A stretch of DNA of 64,000 bases from Plotosus lineatus (GCA_024760905.1 CM045733.1:33937501-34001500), one strand, 5' to 3'; shown: positions 45,193 to 55,223, counted from the stretch's first letter. Numbers and translations are program-made. The notes: generated by a model from the sequence alone, not told the origin.

Positions 45193-45768
45193 TCAATCAA
45201 TGGCTTTGCCCAGTTTGTCCACTGAAGGCAGGTAAGCCAGATCCTCCATGACAGGTAAGTTTGACAGGGCATTTAATGCTGCAACGGTCATCACATTTTT
45301 TGTTTCGTACAGCTCCAGGTGTTCCACCCAGCATTCAAGCTGCTTGCCTTGGTCCATGATCACCTCCCCGGTCTTGCTCTTGAGGGGCGCAGTCTTAATT
45401 GTGGTTGGGCCAGTAGCTGTATTGATGCCATTGTACATGGCCATTGCGTTGCCAGTATCAGCTGCCATCTGGATCTTGCTGCAGGGGCTCAGCCAGAAGT
45501 TGTTAGCACAGCAGCGGGCTGTCTGCTGGGCCTTGTTTCGTGCAGCTTTGAGGGTGTCGCGAGTACTGGGGCTGGGGTTTTGCTTGTAGGCTAGGAGGGC
45601 ATCCCTCTTGGCTTCTGTCACAGGCTGCATCTCCTCCCAGTGAGCCTTGTACCAGTCTACACTCCGACACTCCTTTTTCCCAAATGCGGTGAGGGCTGTT
45701 GTGTAGATAGTATCTCTCAGGAAGCTCCACTTGCTGTTGATGTCTTTACCAGGAGTCTGCAAAGCCAA
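45193..45768 (-). pseudogene. LINE linker region between endonuclease and RT
   Basis: 191 codons, e.g. WSFLRDTIYTTALTAFGKKE, DWYKAHWEEMQPVTEAKRDA, LKAARNKAQQTARCCANNFW. This is the basic, helix-rich segment normally found between endonuclease and RT in such elements. It ends in a frame overlap with the RT start. Confidence 0.75.
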
Positions 45769-46408
45769 CTTCTCCTTGACTGTGTCATGAAACCGTTGGA
45801 TTCACTGGGGATTCCTTGAGGAGCAGGTGTTTATGCATGGGAGGCCTTTAGTTTTGGAGTGATGGATCCTCTTTATTGTCAGCCTTATCCTGCTTCCAAC
45901 GAGGGTGTGGTGTGTGTCACAGTCTGCACTGTGGAAACTTCTAGTGTGGAGAACGCTGCTTAGATCCGTGCGCCTGGTAAGGATAAGGTCTAGCTGGTGC
46001 CAGTGACAAGATCTGGAGTGTCTCCAAGATACTTTGTGACGGTCTTTGCACTTGGAAGTATGTATTTGTTACACACAGGCCATGATGGCAGCACAGTTCC
46101 AACAATCTCTGTTCATTCTCATTCATCCTGCCTATGCCATGGTGACCAAGGTAGGAAGGCCAGATGTCACAGTTGGCGCCCACTCTAGCATTGAAGTCTC
46201 CTAGTAGGTAAACTCCTTCAGTGCTGGGGATCCTGGAAATTGAATCATCCAGAGCTTCGTAAAACTGGTTCTTGGCCTCTGGGGTGGAACCGAGTGTTGG
46301 TGCATAGATGCTGAGGTTTACAAAGCCTGCAGTTGTAGAGAGGCGTAAAGCGAGGATTTTTGGTATTATACAGTGGTATTATACAGTGGTGTCCAATTTT
46401 CCAAAGGC

Positions 46409-46511
46409 AATAACTCAAAAATCCTTCAAGGGACAACTATAATATTGCACACACAATAGGTTAGTACTCTATCTTAGTATTGCAGACTTCACTTTCATAA
46501 TCACTTTAACC
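46409..46511 (+). repeat. Long direct repeat, right copy with 30-bp inversion
   Basis: Same as 43411-43522 apart from a 7-9 bp deletion and the segment 46470-46499, which is the exact reverse complement of 43480-43509. Between the LINE 5' end and this repeat is a small tandem of 'ttatacagtggta'. Confidence 0.9.
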
Positions 46512-46569
46512 AGCAACAAAATAACTGTTAGAAATTTTTGCAAAAATGGTTAGATTGCCATTTTGGTGA

Positions 46570-46925
46570 TGCTTAAAAAATAAATAATTTTTATTCTCCC
46601 CATTTTCTATCTAATCGAGTCGTATCCAATTCATCAGTTATCTTCTTCCCTATCACACAACCACCACCACCAAGCGAGGGGCGAAAGCATGCACACACAA
46701 CCTCCATGGCATGTGAAATGCTATGGGTCTGCTTCTTTTCAAAGGCTGCGTATGTGTATTTGGTGGAGGTCTAACACACTGAGTGAATGCGCTATTCACC
46801 TCCTCCTACGAATGAGCTCACAGATGCCAATGATTGGCTGGCAATCACTGTGAGTGACAGGGTCCATATACCATCCCTCCCTACCTATGAGAGCTCAGCC
46901 AATTAGCTCCCATAGACTAGGCAGT
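46570..46925 (-). mobile_element. SINE-4 copy a
   Basis: Shares with 62625-63010 the order 'atcacacaaccac', 'aaagcatgc', 'ctccatg.catg', 'gcttctttt', 'tgtgtattt', 'gtctaacac', 'gaatga', 'catcactgtgag', 'agccaattagct'. This layout is a widespread teleost SINE that reads in reverse here, with the RNA-like head at the right end; the head is lost in this copy. Confidence 0.65.
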
Positions 46926-47086
46926 ACATTATAGTCTTCGAGTTTGTGGATTCAGTGTCCTTTGACAAAGAACTGATATCTGTTCAAGGGTGTGTGAGAA
47001 TGTCAGTGGAGGAGGGATCGTGTGCATGTGAGACTGCAGGGGGTGGGGGTGGGGGGGTAAAAGCTGTTTTTGAGTCTGGTTGTACT
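46926..47086. other. Intron 2 spacer
   Basis: Includes a G-rich tract (47037-47058) with a potential quadruplex-forming pattern. Nothing else seen. Confidence 0.5.
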
Positions 47087-47318
47087 CTGCCCTCCCAAGC
47101 CAGACCGCAGTATCTGCAATTTTAGCCAAATTGGCCTTTTATGTTTTTCTGACTAAGTGCAATCAGCTCCACCTAGTGATATAAATATTAACTATGAAAG
47201 ACCTCTAGATACTGAGAAAATGCCTATGACAATGTGCAGTATCTGCAAAAAGGCATGCGACCCCCAAGTCCTCAGTTTCATGATTTTGCAGATACTGCGG
47301 TCTGGCTTGGGAGGGCAG
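47087..47318. mobile_element. MITE with perfect 33-bp terminal inverted repeats
   Basis: Arm 47087-47119 ('ctgccctcccaagccagacc..tatctgcaa') is the exact reverse complement of arm 47286-47318. A TA follows the right arm and a TA lies 2 bp before the left arm. A third copy of 'gcagtatctgcaaaa' lies inside (about 47237), so the unit can fold in two registers. No open frame of note. Confidence 0.85.
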
Positions 47319-47528
47319 TACTGGTCTTCATGTTTCTGCACTGCTTTCCCAAAGGCAGTGGTACAAACAGTCCATTTCCTGGGTGTGTGTGACCTGTCAC
47401 GAGGCAGCTGGCTTTCAACTGGACCCGAACGGCATATCAGGAAAAAATTAAAATAATGCTGTGTGGCACCTAAAACAAATTACCAGCTTACACTAACTAA
47501 CAGTTCAACAGCTAATATGTGCTAGGAT

Positions 47529-47785
47529 GTCTGTCTGTCTTCCTTTCGGCTTTTTCCCCTTTACTCGGGAGTCACCACAGCGAATCATCTGCCAAATCAA
47601 ATGTGCGAATCAGAGGTTTTTATGTCGGATGCCCTTCCTGTCACAACCCTTTTTAGCAAGGGACAGAAACACGCTGACGACTTTGCAGCATACACTTTAC
47701 GAAAGTCAGCAATGGTTCTTTTATATGCCTCTCACCATAGACAGTGAGAGACATGGCCCGCCTTTGATAACCCAGTTAGCTGCAC
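47529..47785 (-). mobile_element. SINE-1 copy 4, tail A, with 25-bp micro-inversion
   Basis: Reverse orientation, head missing beyond 'ttagctgca'. Flanked by the perfect 12-bp 'atgtgctaggat' (47517-47528, 47786-47797). Positions 47589-47613 read 'ctgccaaatcaaatgtgcga'+'atcag', the reverse complement (one mismatch) of what every other copy has at that place. Confidence 0.92.
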
Positions 47786-47797
47786 ATGTGCTAGGAT

Positions 47798-48679
47798 ATC
47801 ACGTAAATTAGGGAATATGATGATCATACATCTTGTAAACCTTTTCATTAAACTTTTTAAAAATTAGACTGCAGATACTATCCAGATCTCCAAGCTGTCG
47901 TTCATTATACTTTGCTATTCAAAAAAAGGTATTTTAAAGACGCAAGATGGATATTCTCTGTTATGTGATGTAATGCCACTTGGCTGTTAGCTCAGACAGG
48001 GTCAGTTATAAACACACACACCCTCACTCACACACACATACACTCTATACAGTTTTGCAAAAGTACTGTTACAATCTTTCTTATCTATTTTAACATTAAT
48101 CTTTTTCTCGAGTAGCAGAGAACACATGCTCCATATCTCTCACTCATTTCAAACATAGTCTGCCCAGTTATTAAAATTAATAAATAAAATAAATTACCAG
48201 TAACAACAGCAAGCCCATTCTTGAGAATTATGCTGTGCTGTCCAATATGCAACAAAAATCCAAGAGAACGGCTTGCGCTTTTGTTTAACCTATTCCCTTT
48301 TATACGCACAAATAGTATGCTTTCAATTTAAATCCAACTAATGAATAGATTAATGGTAGAGAGACTCTTTCATCTGAAAACTCACATATTTAAATGCAAA
48401 TACACTGCTCACTTTGGACATAAAATGAGAGAAGAGTGAAGGGGTGGATGGACACACAAACACACACATACAGCGAGTCAGCAAGAGAGAGAGCGAGAGA
48501 GATAGAGAGAGACCCTGGATGATGTAATACAGTATATGATTTTATCAATGGACATGGTCCAGCTCTCATTTTACATTTGTGTGCGAGAATTAATTTCTAG
48601 TAAACACAGTTTATTCACACATTCATGGCTCAGAGCTCAACTATTCAAATGTGTCCTCTCTATGTGCATAAAACAACTC
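47798..48679. other. Intron 2 stretch, nothing recognised
   Basis: AT-rich, with short (AC)n and (GA)n tracts (48012-48040, 48484-48512). No gene or bounded repeat seen. Confidence 0.5.
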
Positions 48680-49072
48680 GTGCTGCAACAATGAATCGAT
48701 ACAATCAATAAAAATCGATTATTAAAAGTCACCTCAAACAAATCTCGTTATCACTGAAGTCAGCCAATACAGACAAGTGTCACCCAGTAAGGAGTTGAAC
48801 GGACATGTCATACATGCGCCTTGCATTTTTTCATCTTCATAAACATTACAAAACATGGCTCAGTCGACTGCCAGTGGCACGGGAAAAAAAATGTCCGATT
48901 GAAATCTTCAAAAGTTGGGAGAATTTTAATCTACATAGTCCCTGAAAATGTGTTGAATGCAGGCTTTGTAAAAGTGAGATGGCTTGGCATGGGAGCACTA
49001 CAGTGACACGGAAGCATCTTCAAAGAAAACATGTAGGAATTATTATTGATGAGGATGCCGGCCCATCAGTAG
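48680..49072 (+). mobile_element. hAT element 5' part with BED zinc finger
   Basis: Begins 'tgctgcaacaatgaatcgat' followed by 'caataaaaatcgattattaa', the familiar 5' end of a fish hAT family. It contains a BED-finger coding remnant (48913-49080) and is interrupted by a SINE-1 insertion at 49086. The downstream half of the transposase is not recognisable. Confidence 0.7.
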
Positions 49073-49080
49073 GGTAAGTG
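48913..49080 (+). pseudogene. BED-type zinc finger of a hAT transposase
   Basis: In one frame, with a single TGA at 48943-48945: SWENFNLHSP, stop, KCVECRLCKSEMAWHGSTTV, TRKHLQRKHVGIIIDEDAGP. The pattern W..F, CxxC, then HxxxxH (HLQRKH) preceded by the conserved WHGSTT is a complete BED finger, the DNA-binding domain at the N-terminus of hAT transposases and ZBED proteins. The frame stops at the SINE target site. Confidence 0.8.
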
Positions 49081-49085
49081 ACTAC

Positions 49086-49438
49086 TGTCTGTCTTCCTTT
49101 CGGCTTTTTCCCTTTTACTCGGGAGTTGCCACAGCGAATCATTTCACTCGCACGTTTGATTTGGCATAGGTTTTCACGTCGGATGCCCTTCCTGTCACAA
49201 ACCTTTTTAGCAAGGGACAGAAACACGCTGACAACTTTGCAGCCTACTCTTTACGAAAGTCAGTAATGGTTCTTTTACATGCCTCTCACCATAGACAGTG
49301 AGAGACATGGCCTGCCTTTGATAACCCAGTTAGCTGCACTGGGGGGGACAGTGACAACCTTGTGGAGAGTGGGACTCGAACCCCCAACCTTTGGATCAGC
49401 GATCCAGTGCCCTATACCACTAGACCACCACTGCCTAC
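49086..49438 (-). mobile_element. SINE-1 copy 5, full length, tail A
   Basis: Reference copy, 353 bp. Reading the minus strand: head 'ggcagtggtggtctagtggt' with A box and B box 'gggttcgagtccc', anticodon-stem-like 'ggatcgctgatcc', body, then tail 'aagggcatccgacgtgaaaa' to 'agccgaaaggaagacagaca'. Flanked by the perfect 13-bp 'ggtaagtgactac' (49073-49085, 49439-49451). It sits in the BED-finger hAT. Confidence 0.95.
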
Positions 49439-49451
49439 GGTAAGTGACTAC

Positions 49452-49937
49452 AGAATCCTAAATTTATTCTGCTTTGAAGGGGCAAAATATTATATATGAA
49501 AAGCCTTCTTTTCAAAAGCTTACAGAAGTGGCTCATGACCTCATCGTTAAAGGTGTTCACATACATACTCTTCAGCTTTGTTCAGGCGGTTATGCCTATA
49601 AACCGATCTGTGGGTTTTCTGTTTGATACTCTAAATCAAATTTGTCTCTGGAGGTGGGAAATGGCGTTAGTGATTAGACAGCTTTAGTGCTGTCTTCCTT
49701 TCTAGCTTTAGTACTGTATCAACAATTTCCTCTCTAGCTTTAGTACTGTATCAACAACTTCCGGACTTCTCCAGAATATACACAGCATCAAAAACTTCCG
49801 GAAGTCGCTTTTCCTCCCTCTCGGTCTCGTTTTTTCTTGCACATTTTTCGAGTTCGACTTCTAGGGCAGAAAAATTAGATTTTTTTGCTCGAATTCTGAT
49901 TTGTTTGACCTCTAAAGCATTCGAGAACTGAAGTATG
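49452..49937. mobile_element. Tigger-like end plus tandem duplication
   Basis: 49680-49765 holds tandem copies of ~32 bp ('agctttagtactgtatcaac'). From about 49770 to 49937 the sequence, read in reverse from 'agtcatacttcagttctcga' 'atgctttagaggtcaaacaa', resembles the terminus of a Tigger-type element with a purine-rich interior. A microsatellite follows it. The other terminus is missing. Confidence 0.5.
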
Positions 49938-49948
49938 ACTATATACAC

Positions 49949-49983
<35 letters not shown>

Positions 49984-49988
49984 CACAC

Positions 49989-50028
49989 ACCGTATTCGAT
50001 GTAATAAGCGCCCTACTCCAATTAGCGC
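49989..50028. mobile_element. MITE-B terminus scrap
   Basis: 'ccgtattcgatgtaataagc' 'gccctactccaattagcgc' is the best-preserved MITE-B end; an RTE LINE starts right after it. Confidence 0.6.
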
Positions 50029-50079
50029 CAAAGTGGTGGAAGCGGAAAAAAGAAGTGTCGTGTTGTCTTCAAGTAAGAG

Positions 50080-50478
50080 TTGAAACAGGCTTTGGGTGGT
50101 CAGGAAGTGCTTCCAGATGACTTGACAACTACAGCTAATGTGATCAGGGAGACAGGCAGGAGAGTACTTGGTGTGTCTTCTGGAAAGAAAGTAGACAAGG
50201 AGACTTGGTGGTGGAATGAGGAAGTGCAGGAGTGTGTACAAAGGAAGAGGTTAGCCAAGAAGTGGGACATAAAGAGGACCGAAGAGAGTAACCAGGAGTA
50301 CAGGGAGACACATCGTAAGGCAAAGGTAGCGGTGTCAAAGGCCAAACAGAGGACGTATGATGACTTGTATGCTCGGTTGGAAAGTAAAGAGGGAGAAAAT
50401 GATTTATACAGGTTGGCACAGCAGAGAAATAGAGATGGGAAGGATGTGCAGCAAGTTAGAGTGATTAAGGACAGATAG
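50080..50478 (+). pseudogene. RTE pre-RT region (132 codons)
   Basis: Open frame containing KETWWWNEEVQECVQRKRLA and KAKQRTYDDLYARLESKEGE, ending at a premature TAG in the conserved VRVIKDR(D/G)G segment. It belongs to the linker between endonuclease and RT. Confidence 0.8.
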
Positions 50479-50579
50479 GGAAATGTATTGACTGATGACA
50501 GAAGTTTGCTGGGAAGATGGAAAGAGTACTTTGAAGAGCTGATGAATGAGGAAAATGAGAGAGAGAAAAAGTAGAAGAG

Positions 50580-50879
50580 GTGACTGTTGAGGACCAGGAA
50601 GTAGCAAAGATTAGTAAGGGTAAAGTGAGGAGGGCATTGAAGAGGGTGAAGAATGGAAAGGCAGTTGGTCCTGATGACATACCGGTAGAGGTATGGAAGT
50701 GTCTCGGAGAGGTAGCAGTAGATTTTCTGACAAGAACATTCAACAAGGTCCGAGAGAGTGAGAGGATGCCAGAGGAACGGAGAAGTGAACTAGGGAGATG
50801 TGCAGAGTTGTGGCAACTACAGAGGGATAAAGTTGATGAATCATACGATGAAGTAATGGGAAAGAATAGTGGAAGCTAG
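50580..50879 (+). pseudogene. RTE RT N-terminal region
   Basis: 100 codons with RRALKRVKNGKAVGPDDIPV and EVWKCLGEVAVDFLTRTFNK; after MPEE the frame is lost. RT motifs A, B and C follow in fragments to 51300, where a 5-bp deletion after FADDIV shifts the frame. Confidence 0.8.
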
Positions 50880-51638
50880 ACTAAGGGCAGAGGTCAGCAT
50901 TTGTGAACAACAGTTTGGTTTCATGCCAAGAAAGAGCACCACAGATGCAGTGTTTGCTTTGAGGATGTTAATAGAGAAGTAAGGCAAGGTCAGAGGGAGC
51001 TGCATTGTGCCTTTGTGGATCTGGAGAAAGCATATGAGAGGGTGCCAAGAGAGGAACTGTGGTAATGCATGAGGAAGTTTGGAGTGGCAGAGAAGTATGT
51101 TAGAGTATTGCAGGGCATGTATGAGAGAGTAAGACAGTGATGAGGTGTGCTGTTGGTGTGACAGAAAAGTTCAAGGTGGAGGTGGGACTGCATCAAGGGT
51201 CAGCTCTGAGCCCCTTCTTGTTTGCTATGGTGATGGACAGGCTAACAGACGAGGTGAGACAAGATTCCCCATGGACTATGATGTTTGCAGATGACATTGT
51301 GTAGTGAGAGCAGAGAACAAGTGCAGGAAAATCTAGAGAGGTGGAGGTATACCCTGGAAAGGAGGGGAATGAAGGTTAGCCTCAGTAAAACAGAATACAT
51401 GTGTATGAATGACAAGGATCCAACAGGAACGGTGAGGTTACAGGGAGCATAGATAAAGAAGGTGGAGGATTTCAAGTACCTAGGCTCAACAAGCCAGAGC
51501 AATGGAGAGTGTGGAAAACAGGTGAAGAAGCGTGTGCAAGCAGATTGGAATGGTTGGAGAAAAGTGTCTTGTATGATGTGTAATAGGAAGGTATTGGCAA
51601 GAATGAAAGAAAAAGTGTACAAGATAGTGTTGAGGTGA

Positions 51639-52031
51639 GTGATGTTGTATGGTTTAGAAACAGTGGCCCTGGGTAAAAGACAGGAAGCAGAGCTGGAAAC
51701 AGCAGAGATAAAAATGTTGAGGTTCTCTTTGGGAGTAACGAGGATGGATAGAATCAGGAATACGCACATCAGAGAGACCTCACATGTAAGACGTTTTGGA
51801 GATAAAGTCAGAGAGGCTAGATTGAGATGGTTTGGACATGTACAGAGGAGGGCTAGTGAGTATATTGGTAGTAGGATGCTAAGGATGGAACTACCAGGCA
51901 GAACGCTTAGCGGGAGACCAAAGAGACGATTAATGGACGTGGTGAAGGAGGACATGAAGGCAGTTGGTGTAAAAAAAGATGCAGAGGATAGGGTGAGATG
52001 GAGGCAGATGATTTGCTGTGGTGACCCCTGA
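51639..52031 (+). pseudogene. RTE C-terminal region (130 codons)
   Basis: MLYGLETVALGKRQEAELET, RIRNTHIRETSHVRRFGDKV, EARLRWFGHVQRRASEYIGS to RWRQMICCGDP, parallel to the 27.6-kb copy and ending at the natural stop. Confidence 0.85.
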
Positions 52032-52094
52032 AGGGAACAACCGAAAGGAAAAGACGACACACACACACAGACACACACACACACACACACACAC

Positions 52095-52674
52095 AAAGTC
52101 ATCCCCTGCCACTTCGCGATTTGAGCATCGCGGTCTTGGTACATCGTGGTATTTTAATAAAAAATAAAATTAAACAATTCATAAATTTGCGCTGACACTC
52201 GCATGTAAGCAAGCGGAAGGCAGGGACCCAAGGCAGGCTGCATCCATTGTTTCCAAACCACAGACTGAAGTGCCCCTCCTCCCCAGTTCAGGCAGGGACC
52301 GCCCACTCAACTCAATCTCGCAAGCTGATTGGCTTTGACTCGTGACGCTGTTGCCTCGCACATTCCCGCAGGATTTTTTATGATTTTGTGATCTAATAGT
52401 GTTTGTGAACGTCCTGTACCGTGGAGATGAGCTATTGTCAGAGATGAGTACAGTACTTAAAGTATTTATATATAAATTCTATTTAAATATTAATACATTA
52501 CATATGCATATAACTGTGTAACATTTAATATACACGTCTTGATATTGTATAGACGCGAAAACATATAGAAATGAGACAATATGGTAGACATGAGAGGGGC
52601 GTTCCTACTTTGCGGTTTTTCGAATATCGCAGCCAGGTCTGGTCTATATTATCCGCGATATTCAAAGGATTACT
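52095..52674. mobile_element. pogo-4 element copy b
   Basis: 'Aagtcatcccctgccacttc' at the left (first bases merged into an (AC)n tract) and 'ttatccgcgatattcaaagg' 'attacta' at the right. Same internal order as 42581-43182, including 'cccaaggcaggctg' and 'cccctcctccccagttcagg'. Confidence 0.82.
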
Positions 52675-52693
52675 ATATATGTACACGCACATA

Positions 52694-53032
52694 GGGGCAG
52701 TGGTGGTCTAGTGGACAGGGCGCAGGATCGCTGATTCTAAGGTTGGGGGTTCGAGTCCCCACAGGGTTGTTACTGTCCCCCCAGTGCAGCTAACTGGGTT
52801 ATCAAAGGCAGGCCATGTCTCTCACTGTCTATGGTGAGAGGCATGTAACAGAACCATTGCTGACTTTCGTAAAGAGTAGGCTGCAAAGCCATCAGCATGT
52901 TTCTGTCCCTTGCTAAAAAGGTTTGTGACAGGAAGGGCATCCGATGTAAAAACCCATGCCAAATCAAATGTGCGAATCAGATGATTTGCTGTGGCAACTC
53001 TCGAGAACGGGAAAAAGACGAAAAGAAAAGAA
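52694..53032 (+). mobile_element. SINE-1 copy 6, full length, tail A
   Basis: Head 'ggggcagtggtggtctagtg' with B box 'gggttcgagtccc', body, then tail 'aagggcatccgatgtaaaaa', 'tgtgcgaatcagatgatttg', ending '..aaaagaaaagaag'. Target duplication not convincing. It lies at the boundary of a MITE-A copy. Confidence 0.9.
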
Positions 53033-53039
53033 GATATAC

Positions 53040-53638
53040 ACTTATATATCTCGCTATTTCGCACTTCAAATCATGCGGCTTCAGTGCATTGTAGTTGTTC
53101 TTTCCTAAATATTCATCGATTAAAAATAAGGAAATTTAGGAAGCATAAGGGGAAAAGGGTAAGGAAAAACAAGGCCAATTATGCAAGAAAAACCCTAAAC
53201 AAACAAAACAAAAAACAACCCAAAACCTCCATCAAAACTACTTACATTTTTGTGAGATGCGCATCTGAGTGTGTGCTTGCGCAACTGCGTGCACGTCTCT
53301 ACGTGTGTATTTATATTTTATGTACATCTTACGCATTATTTTTTCATGTTTAATTGTTATTATAAGCATTTGTAGCATTGACTATGTATTTGTTGATATT
53401 ATATACACATATACATCACGTATACATCAGTTGGGGGGTTTGGGGGGTGATCCTACTCCGCAGATTATGGTGGTCGCGTGGGAATCTCTGTCCCAATTAA
53501 CCGCGAAAAGTGAGGGATCCCTGTATATCTGTTTTCCTTTTGGCTGTTCCCTTCAGGGCTCGCTACAGCAAATCATTTGCCTCCACAATACACTGAAGCT
53601 ACATGAATTTAAGTGCGAAGTAGCTAGGAATCCCTCTA

Positions 53639-53640
<2 letters not shown>
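53040..53640. mobile_element. MITE-A copy with RTE 3' scrap inserted
   Basis: The main body ends 'aagtgagggatccctg' at 53523. At about 53530-53590 is a reversed RTE 3' end ('ttggctgttcccttcagggc', 'agcaaatcatttgcctcc'), then another MITE-A terminus ('gcgaagtagctaggaatccc'). The left terminus is degenerate ('atctcgctatttcgcacttc'). Confidence 0.65.
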
Positions 53641-53643
<3 letters not shown>

Positions 53644-53684
<41 letters not shown>

Positions 53685-53692
53685 CGCGCGTA
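53644..53692. repeat. (TG)n(CG)n microsatellite
   Basis: About 17 TG units followed by a (GC)n run, a strong Z-DNA-type pattern. Confidence 0.9.
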
Positions 53693-53885
53693 AACATGTA
53701 CGCATACATACACACACTGATTTGTACGAAATTGTTTGTTCTATTAGTTGAAAGAGTGATTGCATTGGATGTTAAAAAAACATTGCTGTCTTCTCAGCTT
53801 CATCAAAATTCGGATGATAGGATTGTAGTTTTGATGATTTCGCCACAGCAAAAGATTGGATATGGACAGAAAAAACACTTCAGCA

Positions 53886-54839
53886 CCGTATCTTCTGGGT
53901 CACAAGGTGCACCAGATTATAAGGCACATCCAGCAAAACAAGTCAGATAAGTCAAACTTAATTCAACTCTCAACATTGTTCAGCTGTAACACATAAAATA
54001 ATCCACTTTACAATAACTCTCAACATTGTTCAGTTATAACAATATAAAACAATAAATTCATTTTTTCAGTTCATTCTTCTTCTACAAATCCATCAAATTC
54101 TTCAATGTCTGAGTTTAATAGTTGTGCAAGGTGAACATAAAGCCAAGATCCCTCTATTATTTTCTACTATTATATTTTATTAGCCATTATTCACTCACGA
54201 ATGGAGTTAGATCAATAGAGATGGAGTTAGAAGTCTTCCGGGTCGTGACCTAAACTTCTCTCAGCCACGCCCCTTTAAAGAGACCGCGCATTCACAGTAA
54301 CAAACATAGCGGCGCCCATTCACAGCGTGAGTATTGTATTCATTACAGAACGGAGGTCATTACTCTTAAGGAGCTGTATCAATGTAACTTTAAATTCAAG
54401 AAGGTTAATTCCAGGTCTCAGGAAGACACCTGGAGCAGTGCTTTATCTTGGTGATGAACAGGAGACTCTGATTAAGCCAGCTGAGCGTTCTGAGGGTAGA
54501 GATGGCGATTAAGTGGAAAAACCACTCACGTATTGCTCAGCGAGTCACCTGACTACGATGGCAGTAATGCCAGTATTTGGACATAAGGCTTGGATCCCTC
54601 TAATTTATGACCTGTTGACACCAATATCTAGTGGTTGGAGTTCTTTGGTTAATCCAGCAGAATGATGGTAAACTCTGAATTACTTTGCTTCACTCGGGTT
54701 TTAACGGTGTCAGTGAGATGGATTCGCACGGCTTCATCCATTCATAAGGAACACCTGGTTATAAAGTGCACCGTCAATTTTTTATTTATTTTTGAAGATT
54801 AAAGGCTTTTAAGTGTGCCTTATGATCTGACAAGTACGG
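53886..54839. mobile_element. DNA transposon with 'accgtat..ataaggc' ends
   Basis: Left 'ccgtatcttctgggtcacaa' 'ggtgcaccagattataaggc'; right, read inward, 'ccgtacttgtcagatcataa' 'ggcacactta'. Ends of this style mark a widespread vertebrate TA-inserting family. On the minus strand near 54080-54140, VHLAQLLNSDIEEFDGFVEE + stop looks like the acidic C-terminus of a Tigger-type transposase. The rest is decayed. Confidence 0.65.
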
Positions 54840-55209
54840 TAATTTTTTGTGAAAATCCTGTTAAGACGCATACAAACAAATGAAGGATAAAATATAACCT
54901 TGATGATGAAGGTAATAAATAAGCGCGCACACACAAACACACACACACAAGATATGGCATCCTGCCTGAGCAGGTTTGTGAACGAGCCAGATGAGAAAAC
55001 AAAACACTTTTCAGAAAACTGATGAGTTTTACACAACAGTAGAGATAAATATGCAAAACCAAGCCTGACACGTCAAGAAAACCTGATGAAGTTGTTTAAC
55101 CACAATAAAAAGCACCATAAGGATCATCTTGAAACCTTCTAAAAAGGTAGCAGCTCACAGTCAAAACAACATAGAAGTAAACAAATACGTGTGAAAATTT
55201 ATACACGTT
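54840..55209. other. Intron 2 spacer
   Basis: AT-rich, with a short (AC)n tract near 54927-54949. Nothing else recognised. Confidence 0.5.
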
Positions 55210-55223
55210 ACCACTGCAAAAAT

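Larger units (their letters stand above)
43523..46363 (-). mobile_element. Endonuclease/RT LINE (RTE-like), 5'-truncated
   Basis: On the minus strand, the 5' end lies within the endonuclease: SIYAPTLGSTPEAKNQFYEA, then LLGDFNARVGANCDIWPSYL, GHHGIGRMNENEQRLLELCC (about 46360-45941). Three more blocks follow: linker (45768-45193), RT (45272-44381) and C-terminus (44294-43701). The 3' end is 'gtacagctgctgacgacgac', i.e. a short GAC-repeat tail, abutting the left direct repeat. About 2.8 kb. The exact clade is uncertain; it is clearly different from the RTE at 27.6 and 50 kb. Confidence 0.85.
50029..52050 (+). mobile_element. RTE LINE, decayed, about 2 kb
   Basis: Same family as 27.6 kb but longer and older. 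In order: ALGGQEVLPDDLTTTANVIR (50.08 kb), KETWWWNEEVQECVQRKRLA, YRLAQQRNRDGKDVQQVRVI, RRALKRVKNGKAVGPDDIPV (RT start, 50.63 kb), CEQQFGFMPRKSTTDAVFAL, FVDLEKAYERVPREEL (motif A), GLHQGSALSPFLFAMVMDRL (motif B), MMFADDIV (motif C) and the C-terminal block to RWRQMICCGDP. It ends 'gaagggaacaaccgaaagga'. The endonuclease is missing. Confidence 0.9.

Noticed and set aside
43411..46511. LTR retrotransposon with 110-bp LTRs
   Set aside because: The interior is a LINE endonuclease/RT (FIDL.KAFD, FVDD) without gag, protease or integrase, and the repeats lack TG…CA ends.
49360..49438. tRNA-gene-like sequence with A and B boxes (also at 13755, 52697, 59527, 7209)
   Set aside because: No pairing acceptor stem, the variable region is aberrant, and each is followed by the same SINE body and bounded by target duplications. 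These are SINE heads, not tRNA genes.
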